This document shows, one piece after another, positions 52,011 to 62,499 of a stretch of DNA of 64,000 bases. The notes beneath the pieces were generated by a model, which saw only the letters and a list, made by a program, of their open reading frames with translations, was not told the DNA's origin and searched no databases. Both the position numbers and the translations under genes were made by a program. Source of the DNA: Puffinus mauretanicus (taxonomy: Eukaryota; Chordata; Aves; Procellariiformes; Procellariidae); assembly GCA_023333565.1 (NCBI GenBank), contig JAJKFH010004137.1, positions 310,001 to 374,000 on the forward strand, read 5' to 3'. Each line of letters starts with the position of its first letter. Within the stretch, counting starts at the first letter, position 1.

Positions 52011-54030
52011 CCATGCGTCGCTCCCATGAGAGTCCCCGACGATTGTCAGGAACAGTGGAGTTTCCTCAGATTTTCCCAGCTCAGGACAGGGTTTTGTGGA
52101 AGTTGCCGGTCACCGTGACTGATAGGAAGCAAAGCACACAGAGACAATACAGTAACCAGAAGTATGCATACACTTACAAGACTAAGCTTGAGCAATGTCC
52201 TTAGTTACCGACTAACCAAGAGTCATGTTTTCCAGTGCAATAGTGACGAGTTTTACCTTATGTAGAGCATTTATGGTTTGTTTGTCCGAATGTATAAAAG
52301 CATGTAAACCTAAAGAGGAGGCATGATTTAGCCTCAGAGCCTCTTCCCAAACATACATTCTCAGTAAACGGTAAATGCTCAAATGAAATTCATGTTTCAG
52401 TGTCTGCTTTGATAGGTTTTTTTTCCCATCTCTGGTAGGACCAGGCATGGTTGTCCCCAGGGACTGGGGCTGTCCCAGGCTGACAACAGGGGCGGGGTTA
52501 AGGCAAGCAGGAAGGGTATGTGAGGGCTCCTGGCAGCAGTAGCTTTGCCCAGGTTGGAACTGGGAAGGCAGCCGCTGTGAGAAGTGGTGCCACAAGCAGG
52601 AGGACTGTGCTGAGCTTTCCTGTTACGGGAGCAGAAGGGAAAGTCCCCAGGGAAACATGAACAACATTGTAGTTCTCCAAGGATGCTACAATGGCACAAG
52701 AGACCCTGGAACAGGCCTTCACTCCCCACAGCAGCCCCAGAGACACCGTGTAACCACCTCTCAACATCACCATGTTCAGGCACCTTTTCCTGCATGCAGA
52801 GAGGCTGCAGGAGTACCAGGCACAGGTACGGAGAGTCCCGAGTCACCTCCAAGCACCTACTGGAGCCACTTCTATTTTCTTCACAGACACAGCGTTTCTT
52901 CTTGCTGCTTCTATGGTGCTCTGTGCCCTGAGGTACTGTGTTGAGATACACCCTTCTCACTGCCCTCTGCTCTACCTGAGCAGGTCAAAATGGGTGTGCT
53001 GCTGAAAACTAGGCTAGGATGTCTTGGCTACCTGGTATAAGACAAATAGGAGGGGGATTGGGGGGCAGGATATGAAAGAACATGTGGATGAAAAACAGCT
53101 GCCCTGGAAGCTTGAGATGGGGGCTGTGACTCAAGAGGTGTAGAAGTAGTCGGGCAAGATGGTCTTGAGGGAGGTGTGTTGTAAGTGGCAGTACAGCGGT
53201 GAAGAGCAATTTCATGCATGCTGTTGACTCCTGGCACTCTTGTTTTGCAGATGGTGAAAAGGGATGTGGCAATTTAAGGAACACTGCAGAGGATGTGACT
53301 TCTGTTGCGGATGGAATCTGATGCCCAGCACTGTGGAAGATAAGTTGAGGGGAAAAGGCTATTGGGGGAGGTGGTGCCTGGGGGCAGGCAGGGGGGCTGA
53401 AAATGACAGCAGTGAGGAGGGTTGTTAGAGATCAGTCACATTCAGGCAGATAGAGGGCCTGGGGTCTGGCCTGCATGATGCGAGCGTGTGCCAGGCAGGG
53501 CAGTTCCAGCCTGTGTCTGTGTCATAGCATAGTCTCTGTAGTCTGTGTTCTGTGTCCTATACCTTGCTCAGGTCTTGATGTCCTGTAGCTCTTTGTGCTC
53601 AAGAAGCACAGAACGCACCTCTGTAGCCATCCCGAGGGTCTCAAATGCCTCATCACTGTAGTGGCTGTCAACCACTTCCTGTCTTGCATTTGGAGTTTGA
53701 AGTGTCTTGTGTCCTTTGCATCATAGATATTTCTGGACAGTCATCTTTGGCAGCAATCCAGGCTGTGTCAGCAGCTCTTCTCTTCGAGAGTTCTGTTTTC
53801 ACGGGAGTTTCTTCCCTGGGTCCTTACAGTCTTAGGTCTTAGAGCCTGTCTGTCTTCACATTTGTTGCCCCAGTTTTGACAATAGCTTTCTGTCATGGGC
53901 CATAGCATTAGACTGTTCTCTGGGGCTGCCGTGGAGCATCCGTGCCATCACAGCACCATGGGGTTTCTTGACCGTCAGCGTCTTTCCTTCAGGAGTCATC
54001 ATTTTCACATGCGATCTTCTCACATCTTTT
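52010..54030. other. Unassigned DNA between left CpG island and NAA20 upstream repeats
   Basis: No gene is recognised. A TATAAAAG box at about 52292, with LTR-like sequence to about 52440, hints at an old LTR without clear ends. From 53.5 to 53.9 kb the sequence is a loosely repetitive set of TCTGTAG/TCTTGTGTCC phrases. Open frames of 60-187 codons show no recognisable domain. Confidence 0.4.
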
Positions 54031-54410
54031 GGTCACGTTGTTTGTAGTGTCTGTGTGCGCTGTCAGTCTGCATGTGTGTTTAGGTTGGAGCTATCCTGCA
54101 TGAGAATGTAGCAACGGTAGAGTCGGGGTAGTGTAGCGGTACACGTGTTCTCCTCGCGCCTTAGGGTCACGTTGTGTGTCTGCTGTTGGTCTGTGTGCCT
54201 GGGGCGAGGCTGTCCTGGCTGGGAGCGTAGCAATGGCAGAGCTGGGACTAGCGCCTTCGGTGCGGTAGCATGTTGAACGGCCCAGAATGCTTTGGCGAAG
54301 ACCGTATGACCTGTGTGGTGGTCTTGCATATTACGGCCACGTTGCGTGCAGTGGCGGTCCGTGCGCGTGCGTGGGGCGGCGCGGTCCTGCCCGAGGGTCG
54401 CCACGGGGCT
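54031..54410 (+). repeat. Three diverged tandem units upstream of NAA20
   Basis: Units begin at 54031, 54165 and 54335 with GGTCACGTTG, GGTCACGTTG and GGCCACGTTG. The first two share a further block, CTNTCCTGC...GNNTGTAGCAANGGNAGAG-like, about 70 bases in. GC content rises from unit 1 to unit 3. Period is about 135-170 bp. Confidence 0.65.
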
Positions 54411-54673
54411 GCCCTTGGGCGCTGCACCAGCTCCCCCTGCCCCCCCCGGCGCCGGGCTCCCAGCGCCTCCCGGCACTGCAGCCCCGCCGCTCCTCGCTCC
54501 GCCGCAGGCTGGCTCAGCCTTCCCAGCCGCCCGCCTGCTGCTCTCAGCGTCCGCACCCAGCCGCAGCCCCGCCGCCACTGCTGCCCGGTACGGCCCGCGG
54601 GGGCGGGGCCGCGGCGCTCCGTTTCCGCCTCTCCGTGGCGGAAGGGGCCCTTGCGCGGCGGGAGCGCTTCCGG

Positions 54674-54700
54674 GGCAGCGGCAGCGGCGGCGGCGGCGGC
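54674..54700 (+). repeat. NAA20: GGC/AGC triplet repeat abutting the NAA20 start codon
   Basis: Nine consecutive GGC or AGC triplets (the last five pure GGC) end exactly at the ATG and are in frame with it. Confidence 0.85.
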
Positions 54701-54753
54701 ATGACGACGCTCCGCGCCTTCACCTGCGACGACCTCTTCCGCTTCAACAACAT
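54701..54753 (+). CDS. NAA20: NAA20 exon 1
   Basis: This exon encodes [17 protein letters not shown] and two bases of Ile. Its donor is gtgagc. Confidence 0.95.
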
Positions 54754-57700
54754 GTGAGCGCCGTCCGCCTCTCTCCGCTCCTCGCCCCCGCGCCCCGTGC
54801 TCGCTCTCCGCCACGCCCGGGCCGTGGGCGCGCGCGAGCGGCTCCCCCCCTCCCTCAGGCGCCGCCGCCCCCGGGGGAGCTCGGGGCGCCCCGGCGGGCG
54901 GGGCCCGGGCCCGTGGTGAGCCTTGCTCTCCCCCTGCAGCAACCTGGACCCGCTGACGGAGACTGTATCCTTCCCGTTGCGCCGGCCGCCGGGGAGGAGG
55001 CGCGGGGCCTAGCGCGGGCGGCAGCAGCCGTGGCGGCGACAGCTCCTCCTTAACAAGCGCCGCAGTACGGGATACCCTTCTACCTGCAGTACCTGGCCCA
55101 CTGGCCCGAGTACTTCATCGTCGCCGAGGCGCCCGGCGGGGAGCTGATGGGTTACAGTGAGTGTGGTGCGACTCCGCGGCGCCGGGTTTCCAGTGTTTCC
55201 GTCTCACTGCGTTGCATGTTTGGGGGATGGTAATGCAGGAGCTTTTCTTACGCTTTGCATTTTCCGAATACCCAGCAGGAAAGAGGGACGTTACGTGTCA
55301 TCTTCCCATTCCATAAACGTCTAAGGGTATTGCGTAGGGCTCACAGCAGTCGTTTTCGGTTTGATGTTCCTAGCGCGGCAAGGACTCTAGGCTGTGGTAA
55401 CGTTCACCCAGGTTTTGTAGAGGGGAATGTATGTGTACAAGTGTTTCTGTAATCCTGGAATTAAGTCCCTGCACTCAGCGCTGATCTCGCATGCTGTCAG
55501 TCATCAGTAAGTAAAAACGCTGGGCTTGGGTTTTGCGTTGTCCTGTAAGGGAAAGCTCTGGGTCTGGGTGTCAGTTGCGTATTTGCTGTGGAATATTTGT
55601 GTTTTTCAGAAATCATTCTAAATAGAACTGTTGGTTTGTTTCATTCCAAATAGAACTGTTGATTTGTTTATTCCTTCCAGGTTTTTTTTCCCTTTTTGGG
55701 GAGGGATGCAGGGCAGAATAAGGGTCTTTGCATGGACCTGGGAAATAAAATATTTAACATAGTAAAGCTTAAAGCATTTGCTGTACAGAAGGTTTCTCCG
55801 TACCCACCACATCAGTTGCTTATTAGCAGTGACTGATGTTTATAAGAGTACTGTGTGGAAGTGTAAATATTCATTAGTGAACTAACACTAGTTTGGTTCT
55901 GTGTAGAAAGGAGAGGAACTACAAAGAAGCCTGCCAAACCAACCTCCTTTTTTTTTTTTTTTTTTTTTCTTTTCTAAAACACACTGTGTTTGCAGGGCCT
56001 TAGCTTTCTATTGCCAGATCGGCAAAGCTTCCCAAGCTCTACTCCCCCATAGTCACCAAAAGTCTCCAGTAGTTGCCAGGATGGTGAGTTAGTTTTGGGC
56101 TTCTAACACGCCATTCCTCCATTATTTTAGTCAGATCCTGAATTGCACTCAGTTAAAGACTCACGAGAATTTCTTAAAATTTGCATTTGGAAATCAGGCC
56201 TCAAACAATGAATTTGCAAGAATTATTTCTTTTTTTTTCTACACTAGTCAAGAAACTACTGTAATCCTTGAGCAAAATGACATTTTTAGTGGTTGCTGAA
56301 TCACTGAGTGATAACATAGACACCCCTGTTTGAGCCTTTACCACAATCATGGCAATGTTTGTTTATATACTGCTTGGTTCTTTTGTAAAGATGTATAGCT
56401 CGGTGGTGCATTATTCCAAAGGTGCTACTGCGCTGATGCTCTGTATGTTCACAGTAATGGGTAAAGCGGAAGGCTCTGTGGCTAGGGAAGAATGGCATGG
56501 ACATGTTACTGCTCTCTCTGTTGCACCAGAATTTCGACGGCTGGGTTTGGCTGCTAAATTGATGGAACTACTGGAAGAAATTTCAGAAAAGTGAGCACTA
56601 TACTTATCTTTAAATTTATCTTTTAAAGTAATCTTTCTACAGACACCTGTCCACATCTTAGATATTTGATTTGCATGAAACAGACCCAGAATTTTGCTTT
56701 GAGTAGTGTTCTGATTCGCTGAAATTCCCCGTAGTTAGAGAACAAGAATTAAAAATGTTGCTTGGCAGTTTAAGATCTCAGGGTTTCTGTGAAAGCTAAC
56801 TTGAGAATGAGTAGGAAGTAGCCTGAATTCCAATTTACTGTATAAAAGGTCCTTTTCTTGACAGGAAAAGAGCTGCACGAAACGTCAACACTGTTTCCCG
56901 TAGGGCCTCCAACATACTTATTCAGTAATTATGGGCTTTGTGCAATTCCCGCAGGCACAGTCTTAAATAAATTTTGTATGGCAGACAGTATCTCAGCTTA
57001 CTTTCTATCTCGTGCTTGGTTGCTTGTGCATAAAATTTAATTTAGTGTCAAATGAACCCACAGGGAAATGTCCTCAACTCATGCTGGTAGCCCCACTGTA
57101 GTTGGTAAAGTCAGAAAATAGTATGATGTTTTGAAAAATTTGCTTTGTGAGGAGAAGGGCTGTCTCCTGTTAGGCAACTGAATTTTGTGACTGATTCCAC
57201 CACTCCCCCCCTGCCATGCACTTTGAAGGAGGCAGTCCCTAAGGCAATGCAATCTAAAATGTGGATTTTTTTTTTTTCTTTTAAATAATTTTTTATGGAT
57301 ATGAGGCTTATGTGGGCGTTTAGCTTGTCCTATTCTTTCTGTTTATAATTCTGAACCCACTGGCTGGTGTAAAAGAATGGTCATGTGACAAAAATAAAAT
57401 TAAATTTCTGCCTATACTGGATTTGCCCCTTGGTTATTTTTGCCCACTGTTATTACAGTGTGAAAGATGTTTGATTAGCCTACCACATCATCAGACCTGC
57501 TCTTGGTCTGATTACAAGTTAGGGGTTATTATTTAGAAATACATTCACCTGCTCTTACTTACTGTGTGGTTTTGGTTTTTATTTTTTCAAAGAAAGGGTG
57601 GATTTTTCGTCGATCTCTTTGTGAGAGTATCAAATCAGGTTGCAGTAAATATGTATAAGCAACTAGGCTACAGTGTGTACCGGACAGTATTAGAGTACTA

Positions 57701-59240
57701 CTCTGCTAGCAATGGAGAGCCAGATGAAGATGCTTATGGTAAGTACTTGTTCAATTTTGTTCAAATTGAATGGAAGGATTCTTATGTTGAGGGTTCCTGG
57801 GTTTGTTTGTATGATTTTTTTTTTTTATATGAAACAACTTCAAATAGTTGTTGATGAATGGGATTTTGTATACTCCATTAGATAGCTTTTCCTACTGAAG
57901 ATTACATCAGTTACAAAACTTAATCTTGCAGTTTACACGTTTTGTAGCACTGTGGCAAAATAAACTATGAAACAAGAATAAATTAGTAAGTACAAAGACA
58001 CTTATCCTGTAGGTAAAATGAAAATAAAAATGCAGTTTCTTATCTGGTCTTTCTTTCTGAGGAATGCTCACACCCAGTGGCTGGGCTTTTTGCTAACGTT
58101 ACTGGGAGAAGGAATTGCAGTGCTTTTCTCATTTCTTCCCATAACAGGGACTTGAAACTTTGTTTTTCTCAGATGTCTAACTACAATTTACAAGTGTCAA
58201 TGGTCAACAGTGGCAGAGAATTAGGTGGCATTTTCAATTAAAAAGTGAAGGAACATGGAAATTCAAGTATGTTAACGTTAATTCTGTTAACAAAACTGAA
58301 GTACCAGCTGCTTCCTCTTTCTAGACCTTCTTTCCTTTAAGTATCCTCCCCAAAGGGTTACATGGCCATGCTGTATATCTTTTCTGTTCCTGCACTATTC
58401 ATTTGATATGCAGGAGTACTATGAAATACAGGAGCTACAGACAGACATCTACCATTGTTGCAGATGCCTTAAATCATATATTTGTCCTTTTAGCCTGCCA
58501 TTTCCTTTCCATTCACTTGAGTTTCATGCAGTGTTATATTCCAGTTGATAACATTGCTGCTGAATGACGTTAAGGACATCAAACTATTAGAGTGTGTCCA
58601 GGGGAGGGTAACCAAGATGGTGAAAGGCCTCAAGGGCAAGACTTGCGAAGAGCGGCTGAGGTCATTTGGCGAGTTCAGCTTGGAGAAGAGAAGGCTGAGG
58701 GGCGACCTCATCGCTGAGGGGTGACCTCATCGCAGTCTACAACTTCCTTAAGGGTGGCAAGTGAGGGGAAGTGCTGATCCCCTCTCTCTGGTGACTAGTG
58801 ATAGGACACGAGGGAATGGAATGAAGCTGCGTCAGGGGAAATTCAGGTTGGACATTAGGAAAGGGTTCTTCACTGAGAGGGTGGTCGGTCCCTGAACAGG
58901 CTCCCCAGGGAAGTGGTCACGGCACCAGAGTTCAAGGAGTGTCTGGACAATAGTCATATGGTTTAGTTTCAGGTAGTCCTGCAAAGAGCAGGGATTTGGA
59001 CTCGATCCTTATGAGTCCCTTCCAACCTGAGAAGTTCTATGATTCTATGAAATTTTCTTGATTAAAAGTTACCTTATTATAATACAGAATTCACTTAATA
59101 TGGCTTTGTGCAATGACTGTCTTATTATAATAGCTTTTTTTTCTTTTGCCACAGATATGAGAAAAGCTCTTTCCAGAGATACGGAGAAGAAATCAATTAT
59201 ACCTCTGCCTCATCCTGTGAGACCAGAAGACATTGAGTAA
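54701..59240 (+). CDS. NAA20: NAA20, N-alpha-acetyltransferase 20 (NatB catalytic subunit), complete
   Basis: NAA20 is the catalytic subunit of NatB. With NAA25 on ribosomes it transfers acetyl from acetyl-CoA to nascent N termini beginning Met-Asp, Met-Glu, Met-Asn or Met-Gln. Six GT-AG exons total 537 bp, giving 178 residues plus stop, the same length as human. Exons are 54701-54753, 54940-54964, 55066-55156, 56455-56590, 57593-57738 and 59155-59240. The protein is almost identical to the mammalian one as I remember it. It starts [17 protein letters not shown], has the GNAT acetyl-CoA motif RRLGLA at about 84-89, and ends [10 protein letters not shown]. Introns rule out a processed pseudogene. 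Intron 5 carries a CR1 insertion. Its position just after MSH4 is unexpected. The ATG follows a GGC repeat. Confidence 0.97.
54940..54964 (+). CDS. NAA20: NAA20 exon 2 (25-bp microexon)
   Basis: This 25-bp exon encodes NLDPLTET between ccctgcag and gtatcc. The following intron is only 101 bp. Confidence 0.93.
55066..55156 (+). CDS. NAA20: NAA20 exon 3
   Basis: This exon encodes [20 protein letters not shown] through GELMGY, in the N-terminal half of the GNAT fold. Confidence 0.96.
55937..55970 (+). repeat. Poly(T) run in NAA20 intron 3
   Basis: More than 20 consecutive T bases occur within the 1.3-kb intron 3; no flanking LINE or other source element is recognised. Confidence 0.7.
56455..56590 (+). 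CDS. NAA20: NAA20 exon 4 (acetyl-CoA motif)
   Basis: This exon encodes [40 protein letters not shown] and EIS. RRLGLA is the pyrophosphate-binding loop of GNAT enzymes. Confidence 0.97.
57593..57738 (+). CDS. NAA20: NAA20 exon 5
   Basis: This exon encodes [40 protein letters not shown] and GEPDEDAY. Human has VIEYY where this copy has VLEYY. Confidence 0.97.
58573..59050 (+). mobile_element. CR1 LINE 3' fragment in NAA20 intron 5
   Basis: This is a 5'-truncated CR1 in sense with NAA20. It contains GTGTCCAGGGGAGGGTAACC, GGAGAAGAGAAGGCTGAGGG, GGTTGGACATTAGGAAAGG and CTTCCAACCTGAGAAG, and ends in the ATTCTATGATTCTATGA tail about 100 bp before exon 6. A short imperfect duplication (GAGGGGCGACCTCATCGC then GAGGGGTGACCTCATCGC) lies at about 58697-58733. 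Confidence 0.93.
59155..59240 (+). CDS. NAA20: NAA20 terminal coding exon 6
   Basis: This exon encodes [20 protein letters not shown] and PVRPEDIE, then TAA. Confidence 0.97.
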
Positions 59241-60282
59241 CTGTAAGCTGTGATTCTCAGCCAACTTAGTAAGAGTGTCGGGTTCCTTCTCCCCCATCCC
59301 CCAAGAACTTACGGATGAGAAATCTTAGGCTCAATATTTTTCCCTATGAAATACCAAAAAGCAATATTGAGGAGCTTACTGATGCTGCTTCTGTTGGTAA
59401 TGGCTGCATACTCCTGCACTTACACCATTATTTTCCCTTTCAAATATTGGAAATTCAGAGAGTATTAAAATGGAATTACCTCATGTATGGTGTCTTCTTG
59501 GTTTTCTTTCAAACCAAAAATAACTGAAGTCAGTAACAGTAAAAACCTCTGCAAATGCATTTATTCATCACCAATGAAAATACTGTACAAGAAACACAGC
59601 AGGGAAGGCACTGTATTTGCATAGAAGATAAACCTGTTATACATAATGTAGAAATGTCTTTCCCCTCTTCATGGCACAGGCACGGGACTGAACTTAGGTT
59701 CACTGTTAATTTGAAAAAGCCAGACAACCAAAGCAGTCGAGGCTTTCTCCACCGTGGACCAGATTCAAGACAAATTCTGTGTTCTGGGTACCCATATATA
59801 CCTTAACATGCTGTGTCTACTGAAGTCATCTGTGGTAAAGATTTCTTGTTTTCTCATGCTCTTCTTGCTCAGCTTCAAGGTCAATGTAGGATTTCCAAAG
59901 AACCTGCAAAAGAGAAGTCTCTCCTTATGTTCACAGCATCTTCAAATGACCCTATATCTAACACTGAGATAATGCAATTTTTTTTTCATGGAGAAGCATG
60001 GATAAATGTGGAATTTGCAGAAATGAAATTTGGAGATCACAGTATTAATTGACCATCCAAGCTAGGATTAAGACTAAGTAATATCAAATCTTGTGTGCAT
60101 AATCCATTTAGCTTACTCCTGTAAGCGTTTCTTCCCTCCATGTTTTATCATGGGTTTTGTAGTCCTGTGTACCCTGCCAAGACGTAGATGCTAACTTAGA
60201 TGAGATACAGGCTAAGCCATTATCGTGAGCAGTTCTGTTCAAACTGATAGATTAATTTACGTTTTAATTAGCCACACTGTGT

Positions 60283-60288
60283 AATAAA
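60283..60288 (+). terminator. NAA20: Candidate poly(A) signal of NAA20
   Basis: AATAAA about 1.04 kb after the stop is followed at once by a G/T-rich stretch (TACTGGTTTTTGTTCTTG), a good cleavage-site context. An upstream ATTAAA at about 59464 is an alternative. Confidence 0.65.
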
Positions 60289-60299
60289 TACTGGTTTTT

Positions 60300-61440
60300 G
60301 TTCTTGTTTTTCTTCCGTCCTTTATATACAGCTTTCCATCCCTTTTTTCCTCTTGCTTTCTGTCCGGTGTCGTCTCTCTTGGTCCTCTCTTGGTCTGTCC
60401 GCTCCCCATCCCTATCCTGTTCCCCATCATTATTTTGCGCTCTCTTGCCTTTTTTTTTTTTTCTTTTTAAAAAGTTCTCTGTGTGTTTTCTTTTACTCCC
60501 CCATTCCTCTGTCCCATTTTTGAGGCCATGGAAGTGACATCAGGAGTGACAGGTTGTCAGAAGCAGGTCCTCCAGTCCATTGCTGGTTTTACCTTCTCCA
60601 TCTCTTTGTCCCAATCTGCGTCTGTCTCTGTATTACTCAATCCCTCTCCCCTGTTCTCTGTCCTACTTTTTCTCTCTCCGTATGTCCCACTCTCTGTCCC
60701 CATGTTTTTCCTTCTTCCTCTCCTTTTTCTCTGTCTGTCCTTTTGTCCTGCTCCCTGACCCTATTTCTTTCTCCATCTCACCGTCCTTTTTCCCCCTGTA
60801 CCTTTCTGTACCTGTCTGCTCCTCAGACCTTCTCCCTCGTCTTTATAACCCTCTGTCCTGCTCTCAGTCCCTCTTTCTCCATCTCTCTCTGCTGCTCCTT
60901 GCCTGTCTTTCTCTCTGCGGCCCTGGCCATCCGCCCCCCCTTCTTGTCTCTCTACCACTCTGTCCTGCTCGCTGCCCCTGTCTCATTCTGTCCCAGTGTC
61001 CTGCTCCCTGACCCTCTTTCCCTCAGTTGCTCTGTCCTTCTATCTGTCCTTCTCTCCCCCCACCCCCCAGTTTTTCATGCTCCCTCTTCCTTTTTTACTC
61101 TCTGTTGCTCTGTCCTGCTCCCTGTCCCACTGTTTTTCACTGTATCCCTCTGTCCGGCTCCCTGCCCCTACTCTTTTTTAATCCCTCTCTGTCATGCTGC
61201 CCATCCCAGGTTTTTTTTTTTTCATCTCTATCCTGCTCCCTGTCCTTATTTTTCTTTCTCTGTCCTGCTCCCACTTCCTTTCTGCCTCTTCCTTTGTCCT
61301 TGCTGCTTCTTTCGCCATCTCTGTCCTGCTCCCTGCCCCTCCCCCCCCCATCCCTCTGTCCTTTTTCTTGTCTCTCATGGTCCTGTTCCTGCCTCGTATT
61401 TCTCACTACACCCCTGCTGTCTAGTGTCCTGCGCCCTGCT
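60300..61440 (+). repeat. Degenerate pyrimidine-rich minisatellite (right copy)
   Basis: About 1.1 kb is nearly pure C/T on the + strand with a recurring core CTCTGTCCTGCTCCCTG every 35-75 bases or so. It has the same style and orientation as the array at 48.4-49.5 kb. The 329-codon Ser/Leu/Pro/Phe frame through it is a composition artefact. Confidence 0.85.
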
Positions 61441-61632
61441 CCTAATTTTTGGCAGCCTCCGCCTCTGCCCAGCAGCCCATCGCTCCAGGAGCCGACCAAC
61501 TATCTGTTCCCCGCTGAACCGACGAGCGTGGCTCCGAGAATGACTGCCGAGGTGTCCCAGGGGCAGGGGGAGCGTCAGGGGCCCTGAGCCCCGGAGCAGA
61601 CTGGCTCCCAGGACTTGTTACGTGCCTGACTG

Positions 61633-61638
61633 AATAAA
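61633..61638 (+). terminator. Poly(A)-like AATAAA in the right paralogous segment
   Basis: AATAAA sits in GTGCCTGACTGAATAAACAC, followed by TTGTTATCTCCTTTGCC. It matches the region of ATTAAA at 50351 in the left segment. No gene ending here is recognised. Confidence 0.4.
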
Positions 61639-61679
61639 CACTTGTTATCTCCTTTGCCCTCCCGGCTGCATTTGCGCTC

Positions 61680-62480
61680 CCTTTGCACCGGGCGAGGGGC
61701 TGTGACGGAGCCCGGGGAGGAGGTGATGCACCGTGGGGGGTCAGGCGATGGCTCCCTGTTCCTCCTGGGCTCCGGCTGCGGGGCGGGGTTGGAGAAGCCC
61801 CAGGTGCGGGCAGCGCGGCTGAAATGGGGTAGCTGCCGGGGGAGGGGCTGGTGTTGCCCTGCTCCGGGTGACGCTGGAGGCACCGGTGTGAGCCAAGGGA
61901 GGAGTTGAGCGACTGCGCGGAGGGAAAAGGTGAGCGGGGGCCGCGCGATCCACCGGCGGGTCCCGGAGAAGGCCCCGAGAAGGACGGCGGGGTCTGTGTC
62001 GGAGACTCGGAGCGGCGGTGGCGGCGGTGCCGCACCCTGTCGGAGCCAGCGGCGAGGGCTGCCCGGAGACGGAGCCGGGGGGGGCGGAGATGCGGCGGGG
62101 GCTGCACGGAGCCGCGCTGGGGAGCGCGGGGCTCAGCGGGGCTTCCGGGTGTGTCGTCGCCGGAGGGAACGGTGTCCCCGCAGGGTCGGAAGGCAGGGAA
62201 GGCTGCCTCTCGCGGCATGCCGGGAGCTGTAGTCCTGGGGCACGGGGCTTCCGCTCGGCCATGTTGTTCCCCGGACCACGCCGGGAGGTGCAGTGTCCGG
62301 CACGTGTGCTAGTTTTTGCGGACTCGGCTGCCGGGCAGCCGCATTGCTCTCGGGCGCGTGCGGCGCGGCGTTGTCCTTGCTACCGCCGCGGCCCCCGCGG
62401 CGCGGTACGAGGTGTAGTTGTGTTGCCGCTTTCGTGTGGTTTCCTGCGGGCTTCCAGCTGCAGCCGCTCCCCGACAAACG
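61680..62480. promoter_or_regulatory. CpG island with two ZNF143-like motifs (right)
   Basis: CpG-dense DNA carries GCATGCCGGGAGCTGTAGTCC at 62215-62235 and CCACGCCGGGAGGTGCAGT at 62276-62294. Both are near the reverse complement of the ZNF143 element, and they are spaced about as in the left island. It is probably promoter-like, but the transcript it would drive is unknown. Confidence 0.6.
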
Positions 62481-62499
62481 GTGCGGCCGTCAATGGAGA

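Larger units (their letters stand above)
54350..55180 (+). promoter_or_regulatory. NAA20: CpG-island promoter and first exons of NAA20
   Basis: Very GC- and CpG-rich DNA covers exons 1-3. ETS-like CGGAAG/CTTCCG cores lie at about 54637 and 54667. No TATA box is evident, fitting a housekeeping gene. Confidence 0.7.

Noticed and set aside
52397..52960. 187-codon - strand frame and overlapping + strand frames
   Set aside because: No recognisable domain, several overlapping frames, and no splice or promoter support.
54701..59240. NAA20 as a processed retrocopy explaining its odd position
   Set aside because: Five introns with good splice sites, an own CpG island and an intact 178-residue frame show a genuine multi-exon gene.
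60554..61587. 329- and 186-codon + strand frames
   Set aside because: Composition artefact of the right pyrimidine minisatellite; the encoded residues simply follow the repeat unit.
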